Shown here in pieces: positions 10,701 to 18,251 of a stretch of DNA of 64,000 nucleotides. Within the stretch, counting starts at the first letter, position 1. The number at the start of each line of letters is the position of its first letter. The stretch lies in contig NZ_JAQRMY010000002.1 of NCBI RefSeq assembly GCF_028613635.1, positions 682,001 to 746,000 on the forward strand, in the 5' to 3' direction. Under the pieces are notes generated by a model. It saw only the letters and a program-made list of their open reading frames with translations. It ran no database searches and was not told where the DNA came from. This stretch comes from Devosia sp. ZB163. GTDB taxonomy: Bacteria > Pseudomonadota > Alphaproteobacteria > Rhizobiales > Devosiaceae. The position numbers were made by a program, and so were the translations under genes.

Positions 10701-11410
10701 CGCCGACCGCCGTGACCGGCGTGGCCAACGTGCTCGAACTGCAGCCCGAGCAGCTCATCGCGCTGATCGAGGACCGGCTGGACGACGGGCCCTTCATCAG
10801 CCCGACCATGGGCGGCAATTTCACCGTGGCCGGCGGCGTGTTCCGCAGCCCGAACGTCTCGATCGAAGGCGAGGGCGGCGCCCTGTTCGGCAGCGGATCG
10901 ATCCGGCTGCCCGACCTCGGGATCACCGGCGACTACACGCTGACGCCCACCACGGTGGCGCCTGCGGCGCTGGTCGATGCCAGCACCGCACGCGTCGCGA
11001 CACGGCTCAGCGGGACGCTGACCGAGCCGCAGCGCGTCTTCGATGTGTCGGGGCTCGTCGACGCCATCATGGTCAAGGCCTTCGAGGCCGAAGTCGCGCG
11101 CCTTGAAAAGCTGCGCGCCGAGGAAGAGGCACGGCTCAAGGCCGAAGCCGACGAGAAGGCGCGCCTGGCGGCCGAGGAGGCTGCCCGAAAGGCCGCAGCA
11201 GAGGCCGAGGCCAGGAGACTTGCCGATGAGGCGCGTCTGAAGGCTGAGCAAGAAGCGCGCCTCAAGGCTGAACAGGAGGCCGCCAGAAAGGCGGCCGAGG
11301 ACGCAGCGGCCAAACAGGCGGCCGAGGAAGAGGCGAGGCAGGAAGAAGAGCTGCGCAAGGCGCTCGAAGAGTTCAACAACCGGCCGATGGATATCGGTCT
11401 GGGGAACTAG
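7757..11410 (+). CDS. AsmA family protein with C-terminal Ala/Lys/Glu-rich tail
   Basis: This 1217-residue protein starts at a GTG with one N-terminal membrane anchor (about residues 3-24) followed by a very long, mostly beta-strand periplasmic region. The opening SFVPWNDYRDRLAVIAGEVLGEPVRIDGDVSF is the AsmA signature region, and the AsmA C-terminal-like block lies around residues 800-1080. AsmA-like proteins of the bridge-like lipid-transfer superfamily are thought to move phospholipid between the inner and outer membranes. The last 110 residues are unusual: a TolA-like coiled coil rich in Ala, Glu, Lys and Arg with repeats of LKAEQEA. Its stop overlaps the convergent ribbon-helix-helix gene by 4 bases. 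Confidence 0.88.
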   Translation: MLNRLFIIVGVIAILAIAAAFVVPSFVPWNDYRDRLAVIAGEVLGEPVRIDGDVSFSLLPAPKLKFADVSAGPVDAPNLTVETVEADFSLIDFLRDRYNITRLQLGNPTVSLDVAADGTFAGGLAPTRRIESNISVASASVSGGAVRVADARNGETYEATGISGELKLEALQGPFSFQGTGTLDGAAYAVRLAMGELGAEGGGTLSLSVRPADETFSLLAEGTVSPGPALAFTGSMIYRQPPPRQAEKDAGQGDLVMTSKVSATPARVLLSDYVLIPDENRAATRLLGAADVTLGQNSAFNAVISGGVLALPPRDATAEQTVEPYELIRLLKELPLPASPAMPGTVGVDIAELNLRAFSLRNVRLDATARGGGWVVERFSGTLPGDTIVGLSGDVSLATGSPEFTGALSIRSGRLDALSTLWRKPAEGNPLFGLPGSLDAKVDLVGQTLSISDGRLELDGESRSFSAQIGFGAVRDLHIDAQLGVLDPARSAALAALLPDLGADAQFPATFPAGEFDLSAEAMSLSGLEGRGLKAKGTWDGGVLVLDEVSAEDLGGARFSAKGTAFGSFAKPEMSGSGSVTVFAADAPALARFYEAIRVSPAMADFLAQSLPAELNLRLDAPTGEGAQSLSVTGKLGPSDATAEAHLDAGFLRALNGPVKLKLDLKAPDAAAMTTQIGLGDTPLFADGVPARLVGVLEGNTANSIETTVLVEGGGDSLGFSGNVVVTNPDALSGKGTLKARLAEPSALAAWLGAEGITLPALAGSARVAFEGATSVTLEDLTGTSGDETFKGNLSLVAKGTARAVTGKLELGTLDIASLLKTLTGPAALLPGATGIWPDGPFATGDAPRTTTGRIAVTATDLVAAGKPIASDLRFDLDWDAKAARLRNASAAIGEGRAELELSICCSGALTDKQVAGRISLAGVALDDIVPPAVAAAIDGKLDAAGRFDGTGGSLAGILGAMTGEGTYSVTSLRVERLDPQAPTAVTGVANVLELQPEQLIALIEDRLDDGPFISPTMGGNFTVAGGVFRSPNVSIEGEGGALFGSGSIRLPDLGITGDYTLTPTTVAPAALVDASTARVATRLSGTLTEPQRVFDVSGLVDAIMVKAFEAEVARLEKLRAEEEARLKAEADEKARLAAEEAARKAAAEAEARRLADEARLKAEQEARLKAEQEAARKAAEDAAAKQAAEEEARQEEELRKALEEFNNRPMDIGLGN

Positions 11411-11616
11411 CCGGCGCGGTCGCGATACCACGCGAGCACGGCCAGCCGCACCGCCGAGGAGAGGTTCTGCACCTCCCGCGCTTCGTCGATCTCGCCAACC
11501 ATGGCTGCGATGGATTTGCCCGAGGCCTCGGCCAGGGCTTCGAGCCCGGCCCAGAACTCCGGCTCGATGGCGATGCTGGTGCGGTGACCGGCAATAGTCA
11601 GCGAGCGCTTCTCCAC
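11407..11616 (-). CDS. Ribbon-helix-helix domain protein (69 aa)
   Basis: The 69-residue protein begins with a strand-like segment (KRSLTIAGHRTSIAIE) followed by helices FWAGLEALAEASGKSIAAMVGEI and a C-terminal SSAVRLAVLAWYRDR. This matches the RHH_4 type of short ribbon-helix-helix protein common in alphaproteobacteria. Such proteins dimerise and usually bind DNA; targets are unknown. It lies 12 bases after the stop of sspB on the same strand, so it is probably the second gene of an sspB operon. Its last four bases overlap the stop of the convergent AsmA gene. Confidence 0.8.
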   Translation of the reverse strand: MEKRSLTIAGHRTSIAIEPEFWAGLEALAEASGKSIAAMVGEIDEAREVQNLSSAVRLAVLAWYRDRAG

Positions 11617-11628
11617 GCGCCGCGCCCG

Positions 11629-12117
11629 CTACTTCTTGCGGAAGCTGTCGAGGCTCACGACCTTCTCGCCCTTGCTCTCGGGAGCAGGGGCCGGGCTGGG
11701 CTCCGAGGCAGCATCTTCGGCTGCCGGTTCTGCGCTCGCTTCGGCTTCGTCGCCTTCGACGCGCTCGACATCGAACTGCAGCCCGAACTGCACGGACGGA
11801 TCGAAGAAGCCCTTGATCGCCGAGAACGGGATGGCCAGCATTTCGGAACGGCCATCGAACGACAGGCCGACCTCGAAGCCGGTCTCGTTGACCTTGAGGC
11901 CATCGAACTGGTTCTGCAGCACGATGGTCATTTCCTTGTCGTACTGCTCGAGCAGCCGCTGGCTCAGGCGCACGCCGGGCGCCCGGGTGACGAAGGAGAT
12001 GAAGAAGTGGTGGTCGCCGGGCAGACCAGTCCGCGCCACTTCGGAAAGCACCTTGCGCACGACGCCGCGCAGCGCTTCCTGGGCAAGAATATCATAGCGG
12101 ATCAGGTCTTCGGCCAT
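11629..12117 (-). CDS. sspB: SspB-like ClpXP adaptor (alpha type)
   Basis: The 162-residue protein has the alphaproteobacterial SspB pattern: an N-terminal helix (IRYDILAQEALRGVVRKVL), the core strands GDHHFFISF and GVRLSQRLL, and VLQNQFDGLKVNETGFEVGLSFDG. A long acidic Ala/Pro-rich linker follows, ending in a short basic tail (EKVVSLDSFRKK) that is expected to dock on ClpX. SspB grips the ssrA degradation tag and delivers tagged proteins to the ClpXP protease. Its position directly downstream of the tmRNA gene, on the same strand, fits that role well. Confidence 0.92.
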   Translation of the reverse strand: MAEDLIRYDILAQEALRGVVRKVLSEVARTGLPGDHHFFISFVTRAPGVRLSQRLLEQYDKEMTIVLQNQFDGLKVNETGFEVGLSFDGRSEMLAIPFSAIKGFFDPSVQFGLQFDVERVEGDEAEASAEPAAEDAASEPSPAPAPESKGEKVVSLDSFRKK

Positions 12118-12245
12118 TCAGAGTCCCTAGTCTCGGGGGAATCCCCATTCCGCTATCATCGCCGCGCGAGGGGGGGCAATTCAAGGAGAAACGCCGAATT
12201 CCAACGGTGGCGTACGCTGGTTGTTCCGTTTCGGCGAATGGGAAG

Positions 12246-12557
12246 TGCAGGCTTCTGTTGCCAGGTGCCTGCGAACCCCGCCTGTCGGCCTGCTAGGACC
12301 GGAGGACTTCTAGTTCAGGTGCCGGCGCCGCATTAAGCAGCGATAGCAACCTTAGCATAGTTGTCGTTGGCAACTATTAGGATGGCCCGATATCGGTGGT
12401 ACCATGCCGAGCGAAAGTCTACCCTTTACGCCCTTGTCGATCCTGTTTCGCCCCCGTGAGCCCGCCACGACGGGGAGTTCTGGTGGAGGCGCCGGGCACT
12501 GCCCCCGGGTCCAATGGGTTTATTACGATAGCCGTTTATCGCCATAGCCGTTTCCGG
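12246..12557 (-). ncRNA. ssrA: Permuted two-piece transfer-messenger RNA (tmRNA)
   Basis: Read on the minus strand, the acceptor piece comes first and ends in GGCGCCTCCACCA (about 12482-12494), giving the 3' CCA. The coding piece then begins near GGGGGCGAAACAGGATCGAC (about 12435-12455). A tag reading frame follows at 12371-12333: GCC resume codon, tag ANDNYAKVAIAA, TAA. This reversed order of pieces is the permuted tmRNA arrangement of alphaproteobacteria. A stem-loop GCAGGC/GCCTGC at about 12247-12272 probably closes the coding piece. tmRNA rescues stalled ribosomes and tags the nascent chain for proteolysis. The ends given are estimates from the promoter and this stem. Confidence 0.88.
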
Positions 12558-12564
12558 CAAACCC

Positions 12565-12593
12565 TATATAGGGGCGTTGCCGACGGGATGCAA
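12565..12593 (-). promoter_or_regulatory. Sigma-70-type promoter of ssrA
   Basis: On the minus strand a -35 box TTGCAT (12588-12593) and a -10 box TATATA (12565-12570) are separated by exactly 17 bases. Transcription would start near 12557, just ahead of the tmRNA acceptor piece. The position relative to the tmRNA is the main reason for confidence. Confidence 0.75.
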
Positions 12594-12646
12594 ACGCCCC
12601 TGTGGATGCGGGCGGGAGCGCTCACGAATCGAGATAAGCTGTACGC

Positions 12647-13441
12647 ATGCGCCAATACCTAGACCTACTCCGCGATGTCCTCGAAAACGGCACCGATCGG
12701 CCCGATCGCACCGGTACCGGCACCCGGTCCGTGTTCGGCCGCCAGGTGCGGTTCGACCTCTCGCAGGGCTTCCCGCTGCTGACCACCAAGAAGCTCCACA
12801 TCAAGTCGATCGTCTACGAACTGCTGTGGTTCCTGCGCGGCGAGACGAACGTGCGCTGGCTGCAGGAGCGCGGGGTCAAGATCTGGGACCAGTGGGCCGA
12901 CGAGAACGGCGATCTCGGACCGGTCTATGGCTCGCAGTGGCGCAGCTGGCCGGACGGTGAAGGCGGCACGATCGACCAGATCAGGAACGTCGTGGACTCG
13001 ATCCGCAACAAGCCCGATTCCCGCCGCCACATCGTTTCGGCGTGGAACCCGGCCGAGGTCGACGACATGGCGCTGCCGCCATGCCACTGCCTGTTCCAGT
13101 TCTATGTCGCGGACGGCAAGCTCAGCTGCCAGCTCTACCAGCGCTCGGGCGATATCTTCCTCGGCGTGCCCTTCAACATCGGCTCGTACGCCCTGCTGAC
13201 CGAGATGATGGCGCAGGTGACCGGGCTGAAGGCCGGCGAGTTCGTCCACTCGTTCGGCGACCTGCATCTCTATCACAACCACTTCGACCAGGCCCGGCTG
13301 CAGCTGTCGCGCGATCCGCGCCCGCTGCCGCGGCTGACCATCGACCCGGACAAGCGCGACATCTTCGATTTCGAGTTCGAGGATTTCATGATCACGGGCT
13401 ATGATCCGCACCCGCACATCAAGGCCGAGGTCGCCGTATGA
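12647..13441 (+). CDS. thyA: Thymidylate synthase ThyA
   Basis: The 264-residue length equals that of the classical folate-dependent thymidylate synthase. The enzyme methylates dUMP to dTMP using methylene-tetrahydrofolate, which it leaves as dihydrofolate. The active-site motif [10 protein letters not shown] places the catalytic cysteine at residue 146. The phosphate-binding [10 protein letters not shown] and substrate-binding [14 protein letters not shown] segments are also present. It starts a run of closely packed rightward genes that includes folA, the dihydrofolate reductase needed to recycle its product. Its start is about 54 bases from the divergent ssrA promoter. Confidence 0.97.
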   Translation: MRQYLDLLRDVLENGTDRPDRTGTGTRSVFGRQVRFDLSQGFPLLTTKKLHIKSIVYELLWFLRGETNVRWLQERGVKIWDQWADENGDLGPVYGSQWRSWPDGEGGTIDQIRNVVDSIRNKPDSRRHIVSAWNPAEVDDMALPPCHCLFQFYVADGKLSCQLYQRSGDIFLGVPFNIGSYALLTEMMAQVTGLKAGEFVHSFGDLHLYHNHFDQARLQLSRDPRPLPRLTIDPDKRDIFDFEFEDFMITGYDPHPHIKAEVAV

Positions 13442-14463
13442 AGGTTCTCGCTGCACTGCTTGCCTTCACCGCCCTTGCGGCGCCCGCCATCGGCAACGAC
13501 ACCATGTCGACGCTCGGCGCCGGGGGACTGGTGTTCATCCAGACCGAGCAGGTCCGCATGGTGCGCGAGGATCTCTATGTCTCGCCCGAGCAGGTGCGGG
13601 TGAAGTACGAGTTCCACAACGAGAGCGAGACCGACGCCACGAGCCTCGTCGCGTTCCCGCTGCCCGACATCACCGGCAGCGGCGACTTCATGGTCGCGAT
13701 CCCGACGGTGGACCCTGAGAACATCTTCGGCTTCGAGACGCGCGTGAACGGCGAGCCGGTTGATACCGAGCTGCAACAGTACGCCTTTGCCACCAACATC
13801 GACTACACCGAGTACCTGGTCGACCTCGGCATCCCGCTCGCCCCCTTCGGCGACGACACCGTCAAGGCGATCAACGCGCTCGACGATGCGACCAAGAAGG
13901 AACTGCAGCACCGCGCCCTCGTCATTCCCATGGAATACGATGCCGGGCAGGGGATGCAGACCGAGTACTGGCCGACCTGGACGCTGCGTTCCACCTACAG
14001 CTGGGAGGCTCACTTCCCGGCCGGCGAAACCGTGATGGTCGAGCACAGCTACAAGCCGAGCGTCGGCGGCACGGTGGCGGTCAGCTTCCTTGGCGAGCCC
14101 TACGAGGGCTACGACCCGGCCGCCGAGTACAAGAAGAAGTACTGCACCGACGACAGCTTCGTGAATACGGTGAAGAAGACGCTGCCGAACCCCAACGAGC
14201 CCTGGGGCGCGCCCTTCACCGAGAGCTGGATCAGCTACATCTGGTCGACCGGCGCCAACTGGGCCGGCAGTGTCGGCACCTTCCACCTGACCATCGACAA
14301 GGTGCTGCCGCAGAACCTCGTCTCGTTCTGCTGGGACGGCGAGGTGAAAAAGACTGGCCCGACCACGTTCGAGATGGAGGCCAGGGACTGGTGGCCGCCC
14401 TATGGCCGCGAACTCGAGATCCTGATCCTCAACCGGCAGGATCCGGAACCGACGGTCGGCTGA
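13438..14463 (+). CDS. DUF4424 domain secreted protein
   Basis: The 341-residue protein has a Sec signal peptide ([19 protein letters not shown], cleavage near residue 19-20) and then the DUF4424 pattern ([30 protein letters not shown]). It is predicted to be periplasmic; no enzymatic motif is recognised and the family has no known function. Its ATG overlaps the thyA stop by four bases (ATGA), indicating translational coupling. Two cysteines (around residues 236 and 300) could form a disulphide. Its presence inside a nucleotide and folate operon is not explained by anything visible. Confidence 0.85.
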   Translation: MKVLAALLAFTALAAPAIGNDTMSTLGAGGLVFIQTEQVRMVREDLYVSPEQVRVKYEFHNESETDATSLVAFPLPDITGSGDFMVAIPTVDPENIFGFETRVNGEPVDTELQQYAFATNIDYTEYLVDLGIPLAPFGDDTVKAINALDDATKKELQHRALVIPMEYDAGQGMQTEYWPTWTLRSTYSWEAHFPAGETVMVEHSYKPSVGGTVAVSFLGEPYEGYDPAAEYKKKYCTDDSFVNTVKKTLPNPNEPWGAPFTESWISYIWSTGANWAGSVGTFHLTIDKVLPQNLVSFCWDGEVKKTGPTTFEMEARDWWPPYGRELEILILNRQDPEPTVG

Positions 14464-14786
14464 TGGCATCCCTCGCGGAACTGGCCGATCGCGTCGAGCG
14501 CGTATCGGCGATCTATGCCGAACGCTGCAACATCAATCGCGATGCGGACTGGTACGCGCTGAAGCTGCAGGAAGAGGCCGGCGAGCTGGTCGCCGAGTAC
14601 CTGCGTGGCAGCGGTCGCGGCAGGACCGGGGACCGGTCGCCGGAGGCCATTCGCACGGCGCTGGAGAACGAGGCCGCCGACCTCATGGCGCAGCTCCTGC
14701 TGTTCTGCCGCAACAATGCGATCGACGTCGAGGCAGCGCTCGATCGCAAGTGGTTTGTCTACCTGCCCGAGTCCGACCGCCCATGA
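14463..14786 (+). CDS. MazG-like nucleotide pyrophosphohydrolase
   Basis: The 107-residue protein is all helical and carries the EExxE...ExxD metal-binding pattern of the MazG/phosphoribosyl-ATP pyrophosphatase superfamily, seen in LQEEAGELVAEYL and NEAADLMAQLLLFC. Such enzymes cleave NTPs to NMP and pyrophosphate, often removing damaged or unwanted nucleotides. A house-cleaning role would suit its place between thyA and folA, but the substrate is inference. It is not HisE by context, as no his genes are nearby. Its start shares one base with the stop of the preceding gene. Confidence 0.75.
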   Translation: MASLAELADRVERVSAIYAERCNINRDADWYALKLQEEAGELVAEYLRGSGRGRTGDRSPEAIRTALENEAADLMAQLLLFCRNNAIDVEAALDRKWFVYLPESDRP

Positions 14787-15262
14787 CCCTCACCATCCGG
14801 AGCGCGACGCCGGACGACGCCGCGCTCATCATCCATTTCATCGCGGCGCTGGCCGAGTACGAGAAGCTGGCGCACGAGGCCGTGGCGAGCGAGGCGGACA
14901 TCGTCCGCGACCTGTTCGGTGCCGATCCCAAGGTGTTCTGCGAGATCGCCGAATGGGACGGCAGGCCGGTAGGCTTCACGCTCTGGTTCTACACCTACTC
15001 GACCTTCCAGGGCCGGCACGGCATCTGGCTCGAGGACCTGTTCGTCGAGCCGGAGGCCCGCGGGCTGGGCGTCGGCAAGGCGCTGCTGATCAACCTCGCG
15101 CAGCGCTGCGTGCGCGAAGGGCTGGGCCGGTTCGAATGGTGGGTGCTCGACTGGAACGAGCCCTCGATCGAGTTCTACAAGTCGCAGGGCGGCGTCATGC
15201 AGGACGAGTGGACCAAGGTCCGCGTCGATGGCGATGCACTTGCGAGGCTCGGCTCGCCATGA
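14783..15262 (+). CDS. GNAT N-acetyltransferase, diamine acetyltransferase-like
   Basis: The 159-residue protein has the GNAT fold: strand TIRSATPDDA, acetyl-CoA-binding loop VEPEARGLGVGKALL, and C-terminal WNEPSIEFYKSQGG. The GRHGIWLEDLFVEPE segment resembles spermidine/spermine-type acetyltransferases. The acceptor substrate is therefore probably a small amine, though this is inference from the pattern. The start is the ATG at 14783, which overlaps the stop of the MazG-like gene (ATGA). An in-frame GTG-type extension upstream would duplicate the MazG gene's end and is unlikely. Confidence 0.85.
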   Translation: MTLTIRSATPDDAALIIHFIAALAEYEKLAHEAVASEADIVRDLFGADPKVFCEIAEWDGRPVGFTLWFYTYSTFQGRHGIWLEDLFVEPEARGLGVGKALLINLAQRCVREGLGRFEWWVLDWNEPSIEFYKSQGGVMQDEWTKVRVDGDALARLGSP

Positions 15263-15783
15263 CCGTCCCTGTCGCCATGATCGCTGCCATGGGCGAAAAC
15301 GGCGTCATCGGCGCCGCGGGCGAGATCCCGTGGCGGTTGCCGACGGACTTCGCCCATTTCAAGCGCACCACGCTGGGCAAGCCGCTCATCATGGGCCGCA
15401 AGACGTTCGAGAGCATAGGCAAGCCCTTGCCCGGTCGCACGAATATCGTGGTGACCCGCCAGCAGGGCTATGAGCCCGATGGTGTCGTCGTTGTGGACAG
15501 CCTCGCAGCTGCCCTCGAAAAGGCTCAGGCGATCGCCGCTGCCGATGGCGCCGGAGAGGTGATGATCGGGGGCGGAGGCGAAATCTACCGGGAGGCAATG
15601 CCTCTGGCGGAGCGACTTTACGTCACACATGTGGCGCTGGCCCCGGCGGGCGATGCTTACTTTCCTGCCATCGATCCCAGTATCTGGGAGGCGGAGTCTA
15701 TACCAGAACTGGTGCGGACCGAACGGGACAGCTCTGATTTCACGGTAAGAATCTATCGACGGCGTCAAACGGGCGCACGTTGA
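15259..15783 (+). CDS. folA: Dihydrofolate reductase
   Basis: The 174-residue protein reduces dihydrofolate to tetrahydrofolate with NADPH and is the target of trimethoprim. Diagnostic segments are IAAMGENGVIGAAGEIPWRLPTDFAHFK, the NADPH-binding GRKTFESIGKPLPGRTNIVVTR and IGGGGEIYREAMPLAERLYVT. The start ATG overlaps the stop of the GNAT gene. Co-transcription with thyA, which produces dihydrofolate, is the functional logic of this operon. The promoter of hflK overlaps its last bases. Confidence 0.96.
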   Translation: MTVPVAMIAAMGENGVIGAAGEIPWRLPTDFAHFKRTTLGKPLIMGRKTFESIGKPLPGRTNIVVTRQQGYEPDGVVVVDSLAAALEKAQAIAAADGAGEVMIGGGGEIYREAMPLAERLYVTHVALAPAGDAYFPAIDPSIWEAESIPELVRTERDSSDFTVRIYRRRQTGAR

Positions 15784-15808
15784 TCGCTGCGGGACCCTTC
15801 CCTATATA
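15780..15808 (+). promoter_or_regulatory. Sigma-70-type promoter of hflK
   Basis: A -35 box TTGATC (15780-15785) and a -10 box TATATA (15803-15808) are spaced by 17 bases. They straddle the folA stop codon and lie about 37 bases before the hflK ATG, so hflKC-degP can be transcribed separately from the thyA-folA run. Confidence 0.65.
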
Positions 15809-15844
15809 GGTCGTCACATCGATAACCCGGCAGAAAGGTGGCGT

Positions 15845-16972
15845 ATGCCCTGGGACAATAATACGGGCGGGGGAGGCCGCAACTCCAATAGTGGCGGTCC
15901 ATGGGGCCAGGCCCCGGGCGGCGGCGGCGGCGGACCACGCCGCAGCGGCGGTGGCGGCGGCGGTACGCCGAACCTCGAGGATCTGCTGTCCCGCGGGCGC
16001 GACCGTTTTCAAGGCGGCATCCCCGGCGGGCGCTGGACGATTGTCGGCGTCATCGCGGCCCTTGCCGTGTTCTGGGGTCTCAACGCATTCTACACCATCG
16101 ATCCGCAGGAAGTCGGCGTGAAGCTGCGCTTCGGCCGTCCGATCGAGACGACCGGACCTGGCCTGCACTTCCATCTGTGGCCGCTCGAAACCGTCGAGCG
16201 CGTCAACATGACGGAAAACCGGACCGAGATCGGCTCGGTCGGCTCCAACCGGGCGCAGTCCGATGAAGGCCTGATGCTCTCGGGCGATCAGAACATCGTC
16301 GACGTGAAGTTCTCGGTGCTGTGGTCGGTCAGCGATCCGGCGGCCTATCTGTTCAACGTGCGCGAGCCGGACGACATGGTTCGCTCCATTGGCGAAAGCG
16401 CCATGCGCGAGATCGTCGGCCGCCGTCCGGCGCAGGACATCTTCCGTGATGACCGCGCTGGCATCGCCAACGATGTGCGCAGCATCGTGCAGTCGATCGT
16501 GCAGAGCTACGGCATGGGCGTGACCGTGTCGCAGATCGCCATCGAGCAGGCGGCACCGCCGACCGAAGTGGCTGACGCATTCAACGAGGTGCAGCGCGCC
16601 GAGCAGGACGAGGACCGTTTCCAGGAAGAAGCCCGGCAGTATGCCAACGAGCTTCTGGGTAACGCCCGCGGCCAGGCGGCCAAGCTCCGCGAAGACGCGG
16701 CCGCCTACAAGAACCGTGTGGTGCAGGAAGCCGAAGGTGAGGCAGCCCGCTTCCTCTCGGTCTATTCCGAGTACGCCAAGGCCCCCGAGGTGACGCGCAA
16801 GCGCCTGTTCCTCGAGACCATGGAAGAAGTGCTGGGCGGCACCGAGAAGGTGCTGGTCGAAAGCAGCGCCGGCGGTTCGGGCGTGATCCCCTACCTGCCT
16901 CTGCCGGAACTAAGGTCGGGCGCCAGGCCCACTTCCACCCTTCCCAGCACGACCACCGACGGGGCGCAGTAA
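15845..16972 (+). CDS. hflK: FtsH protease modulator HflK
   Basis: The 375-residue protein starts with a Gly-rich cytoplasmic segment (about residues 5-45), then one membrane helix (about 65-83) and a band-7/SPFH domain beginning YTIDPQEVGVKLRFGRPIETTGPGLHF. HflK and HflC form a large periplasmic cage around the membrane protease FtsH and modulate its activity. The C-terminal coiled coil (EEARQYANELLGNARGQAAK) is typical. Its stop is three bases before the hflC start, and the AGAAAGGTGG ribosome binding site supports the chosen ATG. Confidence 0.95.
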   Translation: MPWDNNTGGGGRNSNSGGPWGQAPGGGGGGPRRSGGGGGGTPNLEDLLSRGRDRFQGGIPGGRWTIVGVIAALAVFWGLNAFYTIDPQEVGVKLRFGRPIETTGPGLHFHLWPLETVERVNMTENRTEIGSVGSNRAQSDEGLMLSGDQNIVDVKFSVLWSVSDPAAYLFNVREPDDMVRSIGESAMREIVGRRPAQDIFRDDRAGIANDVRSIVQSIVQSYGMGVTVSQIAIEQAAPPTEVADAFNEVQRAEQDEDRFQEEARQYANELLGNARGQAAKLREDAAAYKNRVVQEAEGEAARFLSVYSEYAKAPEVTRKRLFLETMEEVLGGTEKVLVESSAGGSGVIPYLPLPELRSGARPTSTLPSTTTDGAQ

Positions 16973-16975
16973 GCC

Positions 16976-18028
16976 ATGAACCGCTGGATAGTTATTGGCA
17001 TCGCCGCTGTTGCGCTGCTCTACATCTTCATCTCGTCGATTTTCGTGGTCAACGAGCGTGAGCAGGCCATCGTCATGCGCTTCGGTCAAATCACCGACGT
17101 GAAGACCGAACCCGGTCTCTACTTCAAGATCCCGACCAACTTCGTGGACACGGTGCAGATCGTCGAAGATCGGCTGCTGCGCTACGACATCGCCAACATG
17201 ACGGTGCAGGTGTCGGACGGTAAGTTCTACATCGTCGATGCGTTCATCACCTATCGCATCTCCGATCCGCGGCTGTTCCGTGCCCGCGCGCTCGGTGAAC
17301 TGCGCGTGGTCGAAGACCGTATCTCGAGCCGTTTCGACGCAGCTCTGCGTCAGGTCTACGGTCTGCGCGACTTCACCGAGGCGCTCTCCGAGCAGCGTCC
17401 GGAGATGATGCGCGAGGCCCGCGACCTGATCCGTCCGGACATGGCCCAGCTCGGCGTTGAAGTCGTCGACGTGCGCATTCTGCGTACCGACCTCGATCCG
17501 AGCGTGTCTGCGGATACCTTCAACCGCATGAAGGCCGAGCGTCTCGCCGAGGCGGCACTGCTTCGTGCCCGTGGCCAGGAAGCGGCCCAGACGGCGCGCG
17601 CCGTGGCTGACCGCCAGGCAGTCGAAGTGCTCGCCGCTGCCCGCCGCGACTCCGAGATCCTGCGAGGCGAGGGCGAAGGCCAGCGCAGCCAGATCTTTGC
17701 CGATGCGTACAACCGCGACCGTGACTTCTTCGAGTTCTATCGCTCGATGCAGTCCTACCGCGCGGCGCTGGGCGGCAACGGAACGACCATGGTCCTGTCG
17801 CCGGATTCGGAGTTCTTCCGGTTCTTCCAGAACCAGAACCCCGACAACGTGACGCCGCCGCCCGAGGCCGCGACGACGCCGATCCCGGCGACGCCGCTGG
17901 TCGAGGAACCCGCCTTGGATTCGCCGATCCTGAACGACCCGGCGGCAACTCCGGCCCTGCCGGAAGCCGCTCCGGCAGACGCAGCGCCGGCGACGACTCC
18001 GGCTGAGGCGGCGCCTGCGGCCCAGTGA
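16976..18028 (+). CDS. hflC: FtsH protease modulator HflC
   Basis: The 350-residue partner of HflK has an N-terminal membrane anchor (about residues 4-21) and an SPFH domain starting VVNEREQAIVMRFGQITDVKTEPGLYFK, followed by the coiled coil KAERLAEAALLRARGQEAAQ. The last 60 residues are a Pro/Ala-rich low-complexity tail that lengthens the protein slightly over the E. coli version. The gene overlaps the DUF2065 gene by four bases. Confidence 0.95.
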   Translation: MNRWIVIGIAAVALLYIFISSIFVVNEREQAIVMRFGQITDVKTEPGLYFKIPTNFVDTVQIVEDRLLRYDIANMTVQVSDGKFYIVDAFITYRISDPRLFRARALGELRVVEDRISSRFDAALRQVYGLRDFTEALSEQRPEMMREARDLIRPDMAQLGVEVVDVRILRTDLDPSVSADTFNRMKAERLAEAALLRARGQEAAQTARAVADRQAVEVLAAARRDSEILRGEGEGQRSQIFADAYNRDRDFFEFYRSMQSYRAALGGNGTTMVLSPDSEFFRFFQNQNPDNVTPPPEAATTPIPATPLVEEPALDSPILNDPAATPALPEAAPADAAPATTPAEAAPAAQ

Positions 18029-18210
18029 TCGAGTTCTTCTCGGCACTGGCCCTGGTCCTCGTCATCGAGGGGGTGCTGTACGCGGCATTCCCCGAGCAGA
18101 TGAAGAAGGTGCTGGCATCGATCCAATCGATGCCGGCATCAAGCATTCGTGCGGCGGCTTTAGCTTGCGCCGGGGTCGGACTTGTTCTCTTGTGGCTGCT
18201 CCGCGGCTGA
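18025..18210 (+). CDS. DUF2065 family membrane protein (61 aa)
   Basis: The 61-residue protein has two hydrophobic helices (about residues 4-22 and 40-59) and the family start IEFFSALALVLVIEGVLYAAFPEQMKKVL. DUF2065 proteins (YjeT type) usually follow hflC, and this one starts inside the hflC stop (ATGA-type overlap, GTG start). Its function is unknown; constant linkage to HflKC suggests an accessory role at the FtsH-HflKC complex. Confidence 0.88.
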   Translation: MIEFFSALALVLVIEGVLYAAFPEQMKKVLASIQSMPASSIRAAALACAGVGLVLLWLLRG

Positions 18211-18251
18211 GGGTTGAGGCCGCCGCGGCCGAGTCGTTGCGGGAGAAGTCG

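Noticed and set aside
7760-11431. A 1223-residue open frame antisense to the AsmA gene
   Set aside because: High-GC codon bias leaves a long shadow frame opposite the real gene; it is rich in Arg/Gly/Ala/His with no domain pattern. The AsmA frame has a membrane anchor and family signature.
12396-12662. Open reading frame on the plus strand between sspB and thyA
   Set aside because: It lies across the tmRNA acceptor and coding pieces on the other strand, and its apparent protein is a translation of the RNA gene. There is no good ribosome binding site.
15860-15975. GGC/GGCGGC repeats at the start of hflK as a possible repeat element
   Set aside because: They encode the Gly-rich N-terminal segment typical of HflK and are explained by the protein.
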